Of a stretch of 64,000 bases of DNA, positions 61,899 through 64,000 are shown piece by piece. The notes under the pieces were generated by a model that searched no databases, was not told where the DNA came from, and worked only from the letters and a program-made list of their open reading frames with translations. Each line of letters begins with the position of its first letter. Position 1 is the first letter of the stretch. This DNA comes from Nereocystis luetkeana. Taxonomy: Eukaryota; Sar; Phaeophyceae; Laminariales; Laminariaceae. A program made the translations under genes and the position numbers. Where the stretch lies: NCBI GenBank assembly GCA_031213475.1, contig JARUPZ010000014.1:3638535-3702534 (forward strand), given 5' to 3'.

Positions 61899-63954
61899 TC
61901 ACATTGTCATCGACCGGCAAACTGCCTGAGAAGCCGCCATCGCCGCGGCCCCCTCGTCCCCCACCCCCCCCGCGCTCATAAGGCCTGCGGAACTCCCGTA
62001 AAGCCGGCTCCCACCTCCCACCCCTGCTGCATGAGCGCCGTACGTCTGCTGCTGCTGCTGTTGCTGTTGCTGTTGCAGTTGCAGCTGCAGCTGCTGAGTT
62101 AGGCCGGGATGGAGGTGAAATGGGTTTTCCATCGAGCCGGGCGGCTGTTGGTGCTGCGGCGGCGGAGGGGGGGGCGGTTGGTTTTGACGTCGGATTGCGG
62201 AGGCGTGAACCGGTGGGGTGCCTTCCGTTCCCTTCTTCTTGCCCCCGCAGAACTTCTTCAGCCCCGCCTTGAAGGCCCGCCAGTCCTTGCAGCAGAAGTC
62301 CTCCTTAAGCTTCCGCGAGAAGGACAGCTTTGCTTCCTTGCCAACGTTGTATCTGTCACAAGTATGGGGAGGAGGAGGAGGAGGAGGAGGGAGAGGAGGA
62401 GGAGGAAAAAGAGTCGGAGGGGGAGACGGTGGAGACGGGAGTGCTCCTTCGTTGCTTGCCATAGTGTCAATAGACCATTGGCCACGCACCCCTTCCGGGA
62501 GGCGGAGCACCGAGAAACAGCTTTTGATGTACGGTAGCTCAATCTAGCGGTGATCTAAATCGGCCTACGTAATCTACAGCACATACACAGGATTTTTCCG
62601 TCCGACCGATGTGTGCCCACCTACTATTCCCGCCCGCTCACCCACCCACACCCTCTCTCAAACTCACTTCTCGAAAGCGGGGTCCTGCAGGACAGCCTCG
62701 ACCCACCCCGACACCGCCCCGGGCAAGAAGCAGTCGAACAACGCCCTGAGGGTGGCCACAAGGTCTTCCAACATCCAGCAAGGCATTGCGCCGCACATGG
62801 CCGACAGAAGGCCCCGCGTCAACGCCACGCCCATCCCGGTCTCCATCAGAAGCGCAGAAAAAGCCTCCTTCCGTTTGGGTTGGGGTCAGGGGTTGGGGTG
62901 TGGGGTTGGGGTTTGTTTCGGGTTAGGATTGGGGTTCAGGTTGGGGTTCGGAATCAGGTTTGGGTTGGAGCGGAGATGAGGCTGGGGTGGGGTTAGGGAT
63001 AGGGTTGGGGTTGGGGATAGGGTTGGGGTTAGCGCTGGGGTTGAGGTTGGAGCGGGGGTAGGGGCTGGGGTGGGGATTGGGCCGGGGGATATATTTAGGG
63101 TTGGGGCTGGGGTCAGAGTGGGGGTTGGGGTTGGGTTGGGTGGTACTTTGTTTGCTTGGGGTTGAGGTTGGAGCGGGGGTAGGGGCTGGGGTGGGGATTG
63201 GGCCGGGGGATATATTTAGGGTTGGGGCTGGGGTCAGAGTGGGGGTTGGGGTTGGGTTGGGTGGTACTTTGTTTGCTTGTTTAGGGTATCGTTACGAGGG
63301 GGGGGGGGGGGGGTCAGGAGTCAGCAGATATCGGGTTCGCAAAGAACGCAGGGAAACAAATGGGTCGTATCGCATGCTTTGATATCAGCAGTATAAGCAC
63401 TACAAGCAGCAACTGCAAACAGCAGCAGCACAAGCACAGCCTCAGCACCAGTGCCAACCCAAGCCATCCGACCCCACCCCCACCGTTCATCCCTATCCGA
63501 TCCTATCCCGCACCATCCCATGCTATCCCACCCTATCCCATCCCATTTGATCCCATCCCATCCCATCCTATCCCATCCCATCCTATCCCCTCCCATCCCA
63601 TCTCATCCCATCCCATCACATCCCATCACATCCTATCCCATCCCCTCTTATCCCCATCCCATCCCATCCTACCCTATCGTATCCTATCCTATCCCATCCC
63701 ATCCCATCCCTTCCCGTCCCATCCCATTACATCCCGCCCCATCCCATTCCATCCCATCCCATCCCATCCCATCCCAACCCATCCCAACCATCCCATATAA
63801 TCCCATCACACCCCACAATATCAACCTTACCGCAAACGGACGGTCCGTTCTCTGGGAGCAGCACGCCTGGATCAGCCTCAACACTGCTGACCCGGGTCCC
63901 TTCTCCCGCACGGCTAGTCTGGACACGGCCACGGACAGCCACGCCTCCAGCCAC
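61899..63954 (-). CDS. Transportin-3/importin-13-like nuclear import receptor, 3' end only
   Basis: Three exons in phase: 63954-63831 (WLEAWLSVAVSRLAVREKG, LRLIQACCSQRTDRPFA), 62867-62668 (EAFSALLMETGMGVALTRGL, LSAMCGAMPCWMLEDLV, GWVEAVLQDPAFEK) and 62352-61899 (YNVGKEAKLSFSRKLKEDF, RAFKAGLKKFCGGKKKG). The pattern of final HEAT-repeat helices, then a Trp-containing helix, then a basic helix with a KxxFxxxL-like spacing, matches the C-termini of importin-beta-type receptors TNPO3 and IPO13. TNPO3 carries SR splicing factors into the nucleus. After the usual end there is an extra tail of about 100 residues rich in Pro and Gln (about ten Gln in a row), ending CRSMTM. The rest of the gene lies beyond the right edge. 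The assignment rests on the last about 180 family-like residues. Confidence 0.68.
62440..62520 (+). repeat. Family B partial copy
   Basis: GTTGCTTGCCATAGTGTC, GGCCACGCACCCCTTCCGG and GCGGAGCACCGAG match the family core. It lies in an intron of the transportin-like gene. Confidence 0.65.
62875..63036. repeat. GGGGTTA-like G-rich low-complexity sequence
   Basis: GGGGTT, GGGTTA and GGGATA words in irregular order. Telomere-like in composition, but not a regular telomeric array. Confidence 0.7.
63037..63278. repeat. Identical 121-bp tandem duplication
   Basis: Copies start at 63037 and 63158, both with GGGGTTGAGGTTGGAGCGG, and I find no difference between them. They end TACTTTGTTTGCTT. Identity in such G-rich DNA suggests a recent duplication or an assembly artefact. 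Confidence 0.88.
63480..63790. repeat. (ATCCC)n microsatellite
   Basis: About 60 imperfect CATCC/CATCCC units on the plus strand. It lies in the intron between the first two visible exons of the transportin-like gene. Confidence 0.9.
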
Positions 63955-64000
63955 CTGCAAACCCCAACAACAAACAAGATAACGAGAAAGTTCATCTTGT

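Noticed and set aside
62875-63300. Telomere or chromosome end
   Set aside because: GGGGTT/GGGTTA words are irregular, lie inside an intron, and coding exons continue on the far side.

Overview
This is eukaryotic nuclear DNA. It has spliced genes with GT-AG introns of a few hundred to 3,300 bases, no operons, Copia-type retrotransposon remains, several miniature inverted-repeat families, many G/C homopolymers and long minisatellites inside introns. Intron-dense genes in tight head-to-head pairs, with Ala/Gly/Ser-rich proteins, fit a stramenopile alga such as a brown alga. The species is an inference, not something the sequence proves.

Layout. 1-1.14 kb: nothing recognised. About 1.15-8.94 kb: a decayed Copia retrotransposon on the minus strand. 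It is split inside its integrase by a complete 3.5-kb LTR element (4579-8098) with a 5-bp target duplication and a Gag-type zinc knuckle but no recognisable polymerase. 9-14 kb: mostly unassigned DNA with one hairpin element.

14.3-44.5 kb: one very large minus-strand gene, which I assembled from 25 exons. It encodes an SR140/U2SURP-type U2 snRNP-associated splicing factor. In order it carries an N-terminal conserved block, an RRM, an internal RS region, SURP, CID, DGVPL repeats, a cwf21 segment and a C-terminal RS region. All exon phases join without a break. Its introns hold most of the minisatellites, five of the six miniature transposons and a stop-containing duplicate exon.

44.9-53.75 kb: a plus-strand multi-exon gene starting 436 bp from the SR140 start. 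It encodes an unrecognised protein with hydrophobic segments; one or more exons are unresolved. 53.8-61.2 kb: repeats and unassigned DNA. 61.9-63.95 kb: the last three exons of a minus-strand transportin-3/importin-13-like nuclear import receptor, running off the window. Receptors of that family import SR proteins, so its presence near an SR-type gene is suggestive but may be chance.

Most notable observation: the 9-mer TACCAGGTA/TACCTGGTA occurs at least 24 times, against about 0.5 expected. One copy interrupts the Copia reverse transcriptase/RNase H reading frame, and removing exactly 7 bp (CCTGGTA) restores it. The motif therefore looks like the excision footprint of a TA-targeting (Tc1/mariner-like) transposon family not otherwise seen in the window.
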